From Nitrospiraceae bacterium (GTDB taxonomy: Bacteria; Nitrospirota; Thermodesulfovibrionia; Thermodesulfovibrionales; UBA6898): a DNA stretch of 64,000 nt. A program made the position numbers and the translations under genes. The notes under the pieces were generated by a model, which worked only from the letters and a program-made list of their open reading frames with translations, was not told the origin of the DNA and did no database searches. Positions 42,586-51,688 of the stretch are shown one piece after another; position 1 is the stretch's first letter; each line of letters begins with the position of its first letter. The stretch spans positions 1,075,189-1,139,188 of the forward strand of contig CP070737.1 of NCBI GenBank assembly GCA_020347665.1. The letters are read 5' to 3'.

Positions 42586-43839
42586 TTATTCGGCAACAGG
42601 AATGATCAGATCTTTTGGTAATCGAAGAGTCATCGTCGTTCCGTCTTCACCTGTATCAACGGAAATATGTCCGCCGTGTGAAATGGCAATCTTATGAACT
42701 ATGGATAGTCCAAGCCCTGTGCCCCTTTCCTTTGTCGTGAAAAAGGGGAGAAAGATTTTATCCTTCACACTTTCTGGTATGCCGTGTCCGCTATCTGAAA
42801 AGATAATTTCCAGATAATCTCCTGTTCCAACTGCTACAGAGAGCCTGCCACCGTCAGGCATCGCCTGAACCGCATTTTGAAGGATATTCATAATCGCCTG
42901 TCTCATCAAGACTTCATCACACCGTATCGTATGGTTTTCATTCTTTTTGAAATCAACCATAACCTTGTCACGTGCTGTCTCCAGAGCGTCTATACAGGTG
43001 TTTAAAAGCCTGTTTAAATCAATTTCCGAATAAATCAGTTCTGAGGGTCTCGCAAACGAAAGGAAATCCTTGATGATTCTGTCCATAACAGAGACTTCAT
43101 TATTGATAGCTTCTACGGTCGGCTTTAAGAATCCGTCGACTTTTCTGGAAAGAATCTTTGTATAGCCTGAAATAACCGCCATGGGATTTCTGAGCTCATG
43201 AGCAATTCCACCAGACATCTCACCTAATGTTGAAAGTCTTTCACGCAGTTCCTTCTGAGACTGGAATGCTTTCAATTCTGTTAAATCGGTAAAAACAAGC
43301 AGCTGGCCAATAACATTATGTGAACTGTCCTTCAACGGCGATATGGTGAGCCCAAGCCAGATACTTTTTCCCGACTGTGTCATATAACGAATCTCTGCCC
43401 TTTCCACCATTTTCTTGTCATCGAGCATGTCCGTAATCGGTTTGTGCAGCACAGCATTATGCCTTTTGTTCAATATATCCTTCTTATTCAATGAAAGAAT
43501 TTCTTCTGCGGCAGAATTAATCTTCGTAATCTTCATATCCTGATCGAAGCTGAGAACACCACTCGGTACACTCTGAAATATATTTTCGTTATATATCTCT
43601 ATTTCTGAAGCACGTTCTTCGGCACTCTTTCTCAATGCCTCGAGTTCTTTCTCTTTCTCCTTCAGCTTTGAAACGAGATCATGAAAGGTATTTACAACAA
43701 ATCCAACCTCATCGTTTTTTTTGCTTTTTGCCTGCGTTCTGTTCTTATGATAACCTGAGAGAAATTTAATCAGATTGAAAGAAATAAGAATTATTAATAA
43801 CGTGACGAGCGAAATTATTATTAATATGTCAGGACTCAT
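42586..43839 (-). CDS. PAS-domain sensor histidine kinase
   Basis: The 417-residue protein has an N-terminal membrane segment (about 4-26), a coiled coil (about 50-75), a PAS domain (about 78-195), a HisKA dimerisation domain with phospho-accepting His in GGIAHELRNPMAVISGY and a HATPase domain with N box NILQNAVQAMPDGG and G boxes DSGHGIPE and GTGLGLSI. It resembles NtrB/AtoS-type kinases that partner sigma-54 activators, but no response regulator is in the window. It is the last gene of the rimP-to-kinase run. Confidence 0.93.
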   Translation of the reverse strand: MSPDILIIISLVTLLIILISFNLIKFLSGYHKNRTQAKSKKNDEVGFVVNTFHDLVSKLKEKEKELEALRKSAEERASEIEIYNENIFQSVPSGVLSFDQDMKITKINSAAEEILSLNKKDILNKRHNAVLHKPITDMLDDKKMVERAEIRYMTQSGKSIWLGLTISPLKDSSHNVIGQLLVFTDLTELKAFQSQKELRERLSTLGEMSGGIAHELRNPMAVISGYTKILSRKVDGFLKPTVEAINNEVSVMDRIIKDFLSFARPSELIYSEIDLNRLLNTCIDALETARDKVMVDFKKNENHTIRCDEVLMRQAIMNILQNAVQAMPDGGRLSVAVGTGDYLEIIFSDSGHGIPESVKDKIFLPFFTTKERGTGLGLSIVHKIAISHGGHISVDTGEDGTTMTLRLPKDLIIPVAE

Positions 43840-43902
43840 TAACTATCTCGTGCCGGTTGATTCCTTATCCCTGCGGTCGCGCTGCATATGACCCTGCTCC
43901 AT

Positions 43903-44667
43903 TTAATGCAGGTACCAATCTAACAGTTCCTGGCCATAAAATATCGTAACAACTGCTCCAAATGCAAGAAACGGCCCAAAGGGAATCTTTGCTTTCCTCC
44001 CTTTTCCCTTGAAGAGCATAAGGAAAAGGCCCAGGAAAGAGCCCGTGAGACTTCCCAGAAAAGTGGTAAGGAGAACAGATTTCCATCCTATGAACGCACC
44101 AACCATCGCCATCATCTTGATATCACCACCACCCATGCCTCCTTTGCTTAAAACAGCAATAAGATAAAAGAGCCCCCCTCCGACAAAAAAGCCAGTTATC
44201 GATGCTCGATATCCAAGCTCGGATATTCTCATAAAAGGGTCCGGTAAAATAAAAGAACCTGCAATAAGGCCAACAGGAATCCCGACAAGAGTGATCCTAT
44301 CCGGAATGATCTGAAAGTCAATATCGATAAACGTGATCACAATCAGAGCTGAGCAGATCATGCAGAATATCGCACAATCCCACCCCAGTCCGTATCGCCA
44401 TAATGCGAGACCATATAAAAAAGCATTTAGTGCTTCAACAAACGGGTATCTGATTGAAATCTTTTCCTTACAGTTCCTGCATTTCCCTCCTAATAATAGA
44501 TAACTGACTATCGGTATATTATCCCATGCCCTGATTGCGCTATCGCACGCAGTACACCTGGAAGAGGGAACAATAAGGGATATATTTCTCGGAATTCTAT
44601 AAATGCAAACATTGAGAAAAGAGCCGATAACTGCACCAAAGATAAATACGATAAAATAGGTTGTCAC
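43903..44667 (-). CDS. pilD: Type IV prepilin peptidase / methyltransferase
   Basis: Cleaves and N-methylates type IV pilins and type II secretion pseudopilins in the inner membrane. The 254-residue protein has GSFLNVCIYRIPR, the two CxxC pairs of the cytosolic zinc loop (CTAC and CRNC, about 38-75), and both catalytic aspartates (ITFIDIDFQIIPD and GGGDIKMMAM). About eight membrane segments follow. No pilin gene is in the window. The start abuts the stop of the small hypothetical gene. Confidence 0.95.
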   Translation of the reverse strand: MTTYFIVFIFGAVIGSFLNVCIYRIPRNISLIVPSSRCTACDSAIRAWDNIPIVSYLLLGGKCRNCKEKISIRYPFVEALNAFLYGLALWRYGLGWDCAIFCMICSALIVITFIDIDFQIIPDRITLVGIPVGLIAGSFILPDPFMRISELGYRASITGFFVGGGLFYLIAVLSKGGMGGGDIKMMAMVGAFIGWKSVLLTTFLGSLTGSFLGLFLMLFKGKGRKAKIPFGPFLAFGAVVTIFYGQELLDWYLH

Positions 44668-44985
44668 TTATTCAGCCACACTACTTATCTCAGATGCCTT
44701 ATCCTTAAGAGTGTTTATATCTTTATCAAGCTGCTCTATCTGATTAATCGCATCAGTTACCATCTTGTCACCTGAAAAATCCTGTGCCGACTGCTTTTTC
44801 ATCTCAATAATGCGCTCTCCAATCAGTCTCAGAAGGTCATCTCGTGCCTTACTCTTTCCTTCAGACTGGTACAGCAACTTAATCACAGCGATTTCTATCT
44901 GTAAACGTTCAGCAAAAAGATGTGACAGCCACTTTATTTTATTAATGCCGTTTGCGAAATTTCCCTTTAATCCTTTCAGCATCAA
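44668..44985 (-). CDS. Small hypothetical helical protein
   Basis: A 105-residue protein predicted by eye to be all-helical, with charged heptad-like stretches from residues 45 to 100 (for example QIEQLDKDINTLKDKASEI). There is no signal peptide or membrane segment. It starts 8 bases after recG and ends 1 base before pilD, so it is part of that operon. I do not recognise the family. Confidence 0.7.
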   Translation of the reverse strand: MMLKGLKGNFANGINKIKWLSHLFAERLQIEIAVIKLLYQSEGKSKARDDLLRLIGERIIEMKKQSAQDFSGDKMVTDAINQIEQLDKDINTLKDKASEISSVAE

Positions 44986-44993
44986 AACCTCCC

Positions 44994-47078
44994 TTATCCC
45001 ATTCTATAAAAATTGTCCCGTTTACGGCAGTATACCTCTAGTTCCTCCCTGAGAACCGGATATCCTTTTATTTCCGGATCCCCTTCAACAAGATCAAAAG
45101 CATTCTTCTTGGCACTATCAAGGAGTTTAACATCCCGCACAATATGAGCAATTTTAAAATCAGCTATCCCAGACTGCATTACTCCCAAAAAATCTCCGGG
45201 CCCTCTGATGTTCAGATCTTCTTCCGCTATTCTATTTCCATCATTGCTCGCCACCATAATGTCGAGCCTTCTCATCGCTTCCTCCGTAATTGTTCCATAT
45301 GTTACCAGAAGACAGTACGACCTGTCAGTACCTCGACCGACACGTCCCCTTAATTGATGCAATTGGGCAAGGCCAAATCTTTCAGCATGTATTATGAGCA
45401 TGATCGTAGCGTTTGGAATATCCACGCCAACTTCAATAACGGTAGTGCACACGAGTATGTGAATCTCTCCTCTCTTAAAAGCAGCCATTATGGATTCTCT
45501 TTCAGCTGTGTTCATCCGTCCGTGCAGCAAACCAACCGTATATTCACTGTATATTCTCTCAAATGCTATTTTGCCCTGAATAGCCGACTTTAAATTCATT
45601 TTTTCGGAATCATCTATTGCAGGATAAACAATATATGCCTGTCTTCCTTTTTTGATCTCCTTGCGCAACAATGTATAAATGTCCGCTTTGGTATTTTCGT
45701 CGAATACCTCCGTAACAACAGACGTTCTGTTCGGCGGCAATTCATCAATGACAGAGCTGTCAAGATCACCATAGAGTGTAAGAGATAGCGAGCGGGGTAT
45801 TGGTGTGGCGGTCATAACAAGCACATCAGGATTAATTCCTTTTTTTCCAAGTCGTGCTCTCTGCATAACGCCAAATTTATGCTGTTCATCTATTACGGCT
45901 ATCCCGAGTCTTTTGAATATCATGCGCTCCTCTATAAGCGCATGCGTTCCAACGACCACGGGTATTTCACCTGATGCAACGCCTGCTACGGGACCCTTCA
46001 TGTCACCACCCGTAACCAGGGCGCATGGTAACCCTATCTGTTCGATCAGACTGACGATGTTGAGGTAGTGTTGTTCCGCAAGGACCTCAGTCGGTGCCAT
46101 CAAAGCCGCCTGATATCCTGATTCAACAGCATACAGCATTGCAAGAAGTGAAACGATTGTCTTTCCACATCCAACATCTCCCTGAATCAGCCTGTACATG
46201 GGATGCTCGCTCTTCATATCGGTCAGGATTTCCTTAGTCACTCTCTCTTGAGCCTTCGTTAACGTAAAAGGCAGTACGTTCAGAAGAGATTTCTGTAATT
46301 CTCCCGGATTCCTGAAGGCAATTCCTTTCTTTTTTCTTGCCCTTCTCTTCATGAATGCAATTCCCAGTTCAAATAAGAAGAGTTCATCGAATGAAAGTCT
46401 TTTATGACAGGAACTGGAAGAGCTGTTTAATGAATCAATATCAGTATCGTTATCCGGGAAATGCACCTGTCTGACACTCGTGTGCAAAGACGGAAAATTA
46501 TGCCGCTCTATAATAGACGGAGGAATATGATCAAGCAGCTGTTTTGTTTTATGCTGCACTACCCAGAACATTATTTTTCTGAACTGTTTCTGACTGATAC
46601 CTTCGGTGAGTCTGTATATCGGCACTATTCTGCCGGTGTGAATATACGGCGTATCGTCTGCCGTGACTATTTCAAACTCCGGATTCTCCATTTCCGGGAT
46701 ACCTTTTTCCGAGACGTCCCGGCTCACCGCTCCGCTGAGCACAACGTCCTGCCCCACTTTTACTGTATTCCTTATGAACGGTTGATTAAACCATTTCGCC
46801 CGTAACACGCCTGTTTCGTCAGTGATAACGATTATGAAAATCTTGAAACGTCTTTTACGAAGGGTAACCACATCCGCAGACAGTACGCTGCCCCGTACGG
46901 TTGCATGTTCACCGGGAAGAATATCGGCTATCGTCCGTACAGCTCTTCTGTCTTCGTATCTGAAGGGAAGGTAATACAGCAGGTCTCTAATGGTATGAAC
47001 GCCAAGACGTCTGAATAGTTTGGCCCTCTGCGGGCCTACGTCCTTAATACATTGAATATCATTATCTGCTGAGGCCAC
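44994..47078 (-). CDS. recG: ATP-dependent DNA helicase RecG
   Basis: Reverses stalled forks and processes branched DNA. The 694-residue protein has the N-terminal wedge domain (VGPQRAKLFRRLGVHTIRDLLYYLP-type start, with an OB fold), helicase motifs Walker A GDVGCGKT, DEQH (VIDEQHKFG), TATPIPR, and motif VI QLRGRVGRG, plus the C-terminal GPGDFLGVMQSG. All are intact. Its start overlaps the nusA stop by one base. Confidence 0.98.
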   Translation of the reverse strand: MASADNDIQCIKDVGPQRAKLFRRLGVHTIRDLLYYLPFRYEDRRAVRTIADILPGEHATVRGSVLSADVVTLRKRRFKIFIIVITDETGVLRAKWFNQPFIRNTVKVGQDVVLSGAVSRDVSEKGIPEMENPEFEIVTADDTPYIHTGRIVPIYRLTEGISQKQFRKIMFWVVQHKTKQLLDHIPPSIIERHNFPSLHTSVRQVHFPDNDTDIDSLNSSSSSCHKRLSFDELFLFELGIAFMKRRARKKKGIAFRNPGELQKSLLNVLPFTLTKAQERVTKEILTDMKSEHPMYRLIQGDVGCGKTIVSLLAMLYAVESGYQAALMAPTEVLAEQHYLNIVSLIEQIGLPCALVTGGDMKGPVAGVASGEIPVVVGTHALIEERMIFKRLGIAVIDEQHKFGVMQRARLGKKGINPDVLVMTATPIPRSLSLTLYGDLDSSVIDELPPNRTSVVTEVFDENTKADIYTLLRKEIKKGRQAYIVYPAIDDSEKMNLKSAIQGKIAFERIYSEYTVGLLHGRMNTAERESIMAAFKRGEIHILVCTTVIEVGVDIPNATIMLIIHAERFGLAQLHQLRGRVGRGTDRSYCLLVTYGTITEEAMRRLDIMVASNDGNRIAEEDLNIRGPGDFLGVMQSGIADFKIAHIVRDVKLLDSAKKNAFDLVEGDPEIKGYPVLREELEVYCRKRDNFYRMG

Positions 47079-48211
47079 TATTCATCAACAGCTTGGCTCT
47101 CATTTTTTTCCGTTTCCTTCTTTATGGAATCTTCAAGCGCTTTGTCGGTTTCTTCCATTCGGATCTTTGAATATTCCGTGTCGCTTATAATATCAATGTA
47201 CCAACCGGTAAGCTTCATGGCGAGCCTGACATTCTGCCCCTTTTTACCGATAGCAAGAGATAGTTGCTGGTCATTCACGACAACCATCGCTGTTTTAGCT
47301 TCTTCGTTTACCCCGACTTTATCAACAGTCGCAGGGCTTAAGGCTCTCGCTATGAGTACTCTTGGATCGTCTGTCCATGGGATGATATCTATTCTTTCAC
47401 CTCTGAGCTCCCGAACTATTGCCTGCACCCTGGTTCCCTTCATGCCAACACAGGAACCCACAGGATCAATTGAGGTATCAGTCGAATAAACTGCTATTTT
47501 AGTACGTTCTCCAGGTTCCCGCACAATATTTTTTATTGAAACCAGGCCATCATTAATTTCCGGCACTTCCATCTTAAAAAGGCTTGCAACAAATTGGGGA
47601 GTTGCTCGAGAAACAATGATCGCCGGTCCTTTTGAAGTAACTCTGACGTCTTCAATAATCGCTTTTGCCGATTCACCCCGCTTAAGATTTTCGCCCGGCA
47701 GGGTTTCCTTCAGAGGTAAAGCAGCTTCTGCCTTGCCCATGTTGATAAAATAGAGTCCTTTTTCCTTTCTCATAACCGTTCCACTGACGACATGACCGAC
47801 TTTATCCTTGAATTCATTATAAATAACATCTCGTTCTGCCTCTCTCACTTTCTGGAATATAACCTGCTTGGCAGTTTGAGCAGCTATTCTGCCCAAATCC
47901 TGTAAGTCCATCGGGATATCAATGGTCTGGTCAGTTTCTTTTGTAGAATCCATGGTTCTTGCATCCTTTAAAGCAATCTCTTCAAGCGGATCCGTAACTT
48001 TCTTAACAATTTTTTTCGTTTCAAAAACGTTTATATCACACTTCTGACGGTCAATCAATAAATGGACATTAGTTCTTCCGCCATACTTCTTTCTCAGGGC
48101 AGATTCAAGAGCAGATTCAAGCGCCTCTATCAGGACTTCTCTCGAAATACCCTTCTCCCTGCTTAACTGATCGATTATAGTACACAGTTCTTTTGATATT
48201 TTTTTTGTCAT
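47078..48211 (-). CDS. nusA: Transcription elongation/termination factor NusA
   Basis: Binds RNA polymerase and nascent RNA to control pausing, termination and antitermination. The 377-residue protein has the N-terminal polymerase-binding domain, an S1 domain (GHVVSGTVMRKEKGLYFINMG), and two KH domains (GSCVGMKGTRVQAIVREL and AIGKKGQNVRLAMKLTGW). The C-terminal acidic repeats of enterobacterial NusA are absent, as in most other phyla. The start overlaps the rimP stop by 4 bases. Confidence 0.97.
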   Translation of the reverse strand: MTKKISKELCTIIDQLSREKGISREVLIEALESALESALRKKYGGRTNVHLLIDRQKCDINVFETKKIVKKVTDPLEEIALKDARTMDSTKETDQTIDIPMDLQDLGRIAAQTAKQVIFQKVREAERDVIYNEFKDKVGHVVSGTVMRKEKGLYFINMGKAEAALPLKETLPGENLKRGESAKAIIEDVRVTSKGPAIIVSRATPQFVASLFKMEVPEINDGLVSIKNIVREPGERTKIAVYSTDTSIDPVGSCVGMKGTRVQAIVRELRGERIDIIPWTDDPRVLIARALSPATVDKVGVNEEAKTAMVVVNDQQLSLAIGKKGQNVRLAMKLTGWYIDIISDTEYSKIRMEETDKALEDSIKKETEKNESQAVDE

Positions 48212-48669
48212 TTTATCTCAATGGCCAGCTTTGCCTTTGATATGTTAACAAGGCTGATATTCATTTTGCCATGCTTATCCATGACTAATACAATATCGTC
48301 GCCATCTAATCCCTGTAGTGTCCCGGTAAAAGATTTCTTGTTATTAATCCGCTCTTTTGTTCTTACTGTTATACGTTTTCCAATATTTTTCTCAAAATCT
48401 TTCCTGCTTGTCAACGGCCTGTCCAGACCTGGAGATGATACTTCCAGAACATACGACGTCTGGATCGGGTCCTCAATATCAAGCACGGCGGATAAAGCCC
48501 TGCTAAATTCCTCACAGTCGCCGAGCGTTACGCCTCTTTCCTTGTCGATAAACACCCTGAGCAATGGCTTCTTTGAGCTACCGAGAAGAAGAACATCAAC
48601 CACCTGAAGACCGTATTCACCGGCCAAAGATTCAGCGAGTTCCGAAACCTTAGAAAGCACTGTGTCCAT
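48208..48669 (-). CDS. rimP: Ribosome maturation factor RimP
   Basis: Needed for 30S assembly. The 153-residue protein has the family features GLQVVDVLLLGSSKKPLLRVFIDKERGVTL-like first half (key RVFIDKE.GV), SRALSAVLD and the YVLEVSSPGLDRPL signature, then an SH3-like C-terminus. I chose ATG 48669; the frame stays open upstream to 48744, but that part covers the attenuator-like hairpin and is not conserved. The gene heads the rimP-nusA-recG run. Confidence 0.95.
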   Translation of the reverse strand: MDTVLSKVSELAESLAGEYGLQVVDVLLLGSSKKPLLRVFIDKERGVTLGDCEEFSRALSAVLDIEDPIQTSYVLEVSSPGLDRPLTSRKDFEKNIGKRITVRTKERINNKKSFTGTLQGLDGDDIVLVMDKHGKMNISLVNISKAKLAIEIK

Positions 48670-48698
48670 ATAAAATAAAAGAGTGGGACAGCCCACTC
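48670..48698 (-). terminator. Attenuator-like hairpin directly before rimP (rimP-leader type)
   Basis: On the minus strand GAGTGGG-CTGT-CCCACTC is followed by TTTTATTTTAT and then the rimP ATG. It has the form of an intrinsic terminator placed in the leader. Similar AGTGGGC-type hairpins before rimP are known as the rimP leader motif in proteobacteria. Confidence 0.75.
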
Positions 48699-49007
48699 TC
48701 ACATGAAAAAAGCTGGTATCTACACCATTATAAGATATGCCCATAAAAAAAGCAAATACGATTTCCTGATGTTGATTACATAATCACACTTCTCAATGCA
48801 TCATCGCATCATCATTTCCTGCCTTTTTAGCAAGACGTTCGTCGTCATTCGTGACAGGCACCCGGTAATTGATTTGTACGATAACCTCATGTTTTTCTCA
48901 GCGATGCAAAATGGTTCAAAAATTAATTATTGCGTTAAAATACATCATGAGTGATAATAATTTATGTTAATATGGTTCAATGCCAGAGCATGAATTGATT
49001 CAGAAGA
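48699..49007. other. Intergenic region between divergent rimP and GGDEF genes
   Basis: About 310 bases without a convincing gene. It holds the rimP operon promoter on the minus side. On the plus side a TGTTAATAT extended -10 near 48964-48972 may serve the GGDEF gene. The nonamer ATGGTTCAA occurs twice, about 50 bases apart. I see nothing else. Confidence 0.5.
48727..48755 (-). promoter_or_regulatory. Promoter of the rimP-nusA-recG operon
   Basis: TTGCTT (48750-48755) and a perfect TATAAT (48727-48732) are separated by 17 bases on the minus strand. Transcription would start near 48720, giving a leader of about 50 bases that contains the hairpin before rimP. Confidence 0.65.
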
Positions 49008-50423
49008 ATGCATGATGACCCTAAAATAAAATCTGCAGGTATGTTGAAACAGAATATTTTTTTCGATCTCTTTCCCGATCCGATTCTCACGTTTACAACA
49101 AACGGGACGGTCGTCTTTGCCAATTCTGTTTTCTTAAACATTATCAGCGGCAAAAAGGAAAACGTCATTGGGAAACACATCAGTGAAATACCTCTTATAA
49201 ATAAGTTCGGTGGTACATTCGATCATGTGATGCTCAATACTGCAAAAGACCTGGAACGGATTGAATATAATAATAAAAATTACGAGGCGATTTTCTTTCA
49301 CGTTACCCATGCCGGGGAACAGGAGTTGCTGTGCGTAATCTTGAAAGATATTACTGATTTTATTCATCTTGAAAAAGAGTTAGTAAAAAGAAACAAAGAA
49401 CTCATCATAATCAGTACCTTGTCAAGAACATTTATTTCATCAGAAAATATGGATGTCGTCATTGAAGATCTGCTTGACAAGATTCTGCTCATCACTGATT
49501 TCACGATTGGCTGGCTCATACTGAAAGAACACTCTTCGTACAGACTCAAGGCCAGCAGGGGGCTATCCTCTGGTCTCGAGAAACGTATTGAAGAAGGCAT
49601 CCTGGATTCCGTATGCAAAAACGTGGCTGATATGGATGAGCCCTTCTATATTGTGGAGACGTCGGAAATATCAGATATAACCATGTTAGAAAGGGAGGGC
49701 ATAACCTTTTTAACAGCAATGCCACTTCACAGCAATAAGAAAATTATCGGTTTTCTTTTTCTTGCACGACGGGATATGGTAACCGAGAGCTTCGATTTTG
49801 ATACCGTGGCCTTGCTGTCGCTCATTGGCAATAATATTTCGCTCATTTTGGATAAAATAAAACTTTTTCAGGAAACAAGGCGCCTCGCTATTACCGACAG
49901 CTTGACGGGCCTGTTTAATAGAAGACATTTCTATAAACATCTTGCCATTGAGATCGCTCGATCAAAGAGGTACGGGAATACCTTCTCATTAATGTTGTTT
50001 GATATTGATAATTTTAAGGAAATAAACGATACCTATGGACACCACGCTGGAGATATGGCGCTCATAAAAATATCGGATATTTTCAAGGCTGTTTCGAGAG
50101 AAACTGATGTAGTTGTTCGTTACGGCGGAGAGGAGTTCATTATTATCCTGCCCAATACGACGGAGGATGCGGCTTATGCGCTTGCCAACAGAATAAAGCA
50201 GACGGTACAAGAAACAGACTTCAAGATATCTACCAGCGAAAGAATACGCTTGACGTTAAGCGGAGGAATTGCATCATTTCCCGACCACGCGTCTGATGAG
50301 CATTCGCTGCTCAATGCCGCTGATCAAGCTCTGTATGCATCTAAGGCCGCGGGGAAAAACAGAATATCCTGCTTTAAGAATACGTCCTGTGAAAAAAATA
50401 TTCAAAAAACCACAAAGTCTTAA
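49008..50423 (+). CDS. PAS-GAF-GGDEF diguanylate cyclase
   Basis: The 471-residue protein has a PAS domain (about 12-120, FDLFPDPILTFTTNGTVVFAN), a GAF-like domain (about 135-290) and a C-terminal GGDEF domain with DSLTGLFNRRHF, the metal-binding FDIDNFKEIND and an intact active site GGEEF. The product-binding I-site RETD is present five residues before it, so the enzyme should make c-di-GMP with feedback inhibition. There are no membrane segments. Its end overlaps the next gene by 35 bases. Confidence 0.95.
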   Translation: MHDDPKIKSAGMLKQNIFFDLFPDPILTFTTNGTVVFANSVFLNIISGKKENVIGKHISEIPLINKFGGTFDHVMLNTAKDLERIEYNNKNYEAIFFHVTHAGEQELLCVILKDITDFIHLEKELVKRNKELIIISTLSRTFISSENMDVVIEDLLDKILLITDFTIGWLILKEHSSYRLKASRGLSSGLEKRIEEGILDSVCKNVADMDEPFYIVETSEISDITMLEREGITFLTAMPLHSNKKIIGFLFLARRDMVTESFDFDTVALLSLIGNNISLILDKIKLFQETRRLAITDSLTGLFNRRHFYKHLAIEIARSKRYGNTFSLMLFDIDNFKEINDTYGHHAGDMALIKISDIFKAVSRETDVVVRYGGEEFIIILPNTTEDAAYALANRIKQTVQETDFKISTSERIRLTLSGGIASFPDHASDEHSLLNAADQALYASKAAGKNRISCFKNTSCEKNIQKTTKS

Positions 50424-51138
50424 GTCTGTTCCATTGCGGTACTGTCCCGGCTGCGGTCACAGCCTGATCCACCGGCTCATAGCCGAGTGTATAGACAGTC
50501 TGCATATCAGAAATAAAACGATCGGAATCGCACCTGTCGGCTGCGCTGTCTTTGCCTACGATTATTTTAATTTTGACATTCTCGAAGCAGCTCATGGCAG
50601 ACCACCTGCCGTAGCCACAGCACTGAAACGATTACAACCGGATACTATCGTTTTTTCATATCAGGGCGATGGTGATCTCGCTGCGATCGGCACGTCTGAA
50701 ATAATCCATGCAGCTGCCCGGGCCGAAAACATCTCTGTTTTTTTTGTTAATAACGCCACCTATGGAATGACCGGAGGTCAGATGGCACCAACTACGATTT
50801 TAGGACAGCGCACAACAACGACCACTGAGGGGCGCGATGGTGCAGCTTCAGGGTATCCCATTCGTGTTGCTGAACTGCTTTCAACTATTACCGGCGCTTC
50901 ATTTATTCAACGAGTTTCTCTCGATTCGTATAAGAATATCATCACTGCCAAAAAAGCTATTAAGAAAGCATTCATATATCAGATGGAATGCAAAGGATTC
51001 AGTTTAGTGGAACTGCTGTCTGCATGTCCGACCGACTGGGGGATGTCACCGAAGGCATCAATGGACTGGATACATTCAAGATTATCCCAGGAGTATCCTC
51101 TCGGAGTCTTTAAAGACAGATTCAAGGAGAACATATAA
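50389..51138 (+). CDS. 2-oxoacid:ferredoxin oxidoreductase, beta (TPP-binding) subunit
   Basis: The beta subunit binds thiamine diphosphate for oxidative decarboxylation of 2-oxoacids with ferredoxin. The 249-residue protein has YCPGCGHSLIHRL, APVGCAVFAYDYF, AHGRPPAVATALKR, the TPP/Mg motif YQGDGDLAAIGTSE followed by NNATYGMTGGQMAPTT, and ACPTDWG. GTG 50389 gives a start KKIFKKPQSLKSVPLRYCPGCGH typical of the family. The substrate (2-oxoglutarate or branched-chain) cannot be told. No alpha subunit precedes it; the upstream gene is a GGDEF protein. Confidence 0.92.
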   Translation: MKKIFKKPQSLKSVPLRYCPGCGHSLIHRLIAECIDSLHIRNKTIGIAPVGCAVFAYDYFNFDILEAAHGRPPAVATALKRLQPDTIVFSYQGDGDLAAIGTSEIIHAAARAENISVFFVNNATYGMTGGQMAPTTILGQRTTTTTEGRDGAASGYPIRVAELLSTITGASFIQRVSLDSYKNIITAKKAIKKAFIYQMECKGFSLVELLSACPTDWGMSPKASMDWIHSRLSQEYPLGVFKDRFKENI

Positions 51139-51139
51139 G

Positions 51140-51688
51140 CTGGAAACAAGGATTATCATAGCAGGATCTGGCGGTCAGGGGGTTCTTTTTATGGGTAAGA
51201 TCCTTGCGATGGCAGGTACACTGGCTGAGAAAGACGTGACGTGGTTTCCATCGTACGGAGCGGAAATGCGAGGCGGCACGGCTAACTGTACGGTGATCAT
51301 TTCGGACGACATGATCGGATCCCCGGTTGTTGTGAGACCCGATCTTCTCATTATCATGAACACGTCGTCCCTGGACAGATTTCAGGGCAGGCTTGCGAAG
51401 AAGGGGCTCCTTTTCTTCGATTCTTCGCTTGTCAAAACTTCGGTGCTCCGACGGGATATAAAAGCTTTTCCTGTTCCTGCAACAAAGATTGCCGGTGCCC
51501 TGGGGCATACCAAGTCAGCAAATATGGTAATGCTCGGTGCCCTGATAGCTCAGACCGGTATTGTAAACAAGTCGTCTGTCATTCATATATTTGAAACGAG
51601 TTCTCACATGTGGAAAAATGCCGGATCAAAGATTAACATACACGCATTTTCTGAAGGGATAAAATATATTGAAAATAAGAAAAGCTAA
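51140..51688 (+). CDS. 2-oxoacid:ferredoxin oxidoreductase, gamma subunit, apparent CTG start
   Basis: The frame encodes the characteristic N-terminal IIIAGSGGQGVLFMGKIL, but no ATG, GTG or TTG stands before this glycine motif. ATG 51191 would delete it. CTG 51140, one base after the beta-subunit stop and ten bases after AAGGAG, gives LETRIIIAG, the expected start, and 182 residues. Later motifs are PSYGAEMRGGTANC and GALIAQTGIV. I therefore infer a CTG start. It pairs with the beta subunit and overlaps the acetyltransferase gene by 20 bases. Confidence 0.87.
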   Translation: METRIIIAGSGGQGVLFMGKILAMAGTLAEKDVTWFPSYGAEMRGGTANCTVIISDDMIGSPVVVRPDLLIIMNTSSLDRFQGRLAKKGLLFFDSSLVKTSVLRRDIKAFPVPATKIAGALGHTKSANMVMLGALIAQTGIVNKSSVIHIFETSSHMWKNAGSKINIHAFSEGIKYIENKKS

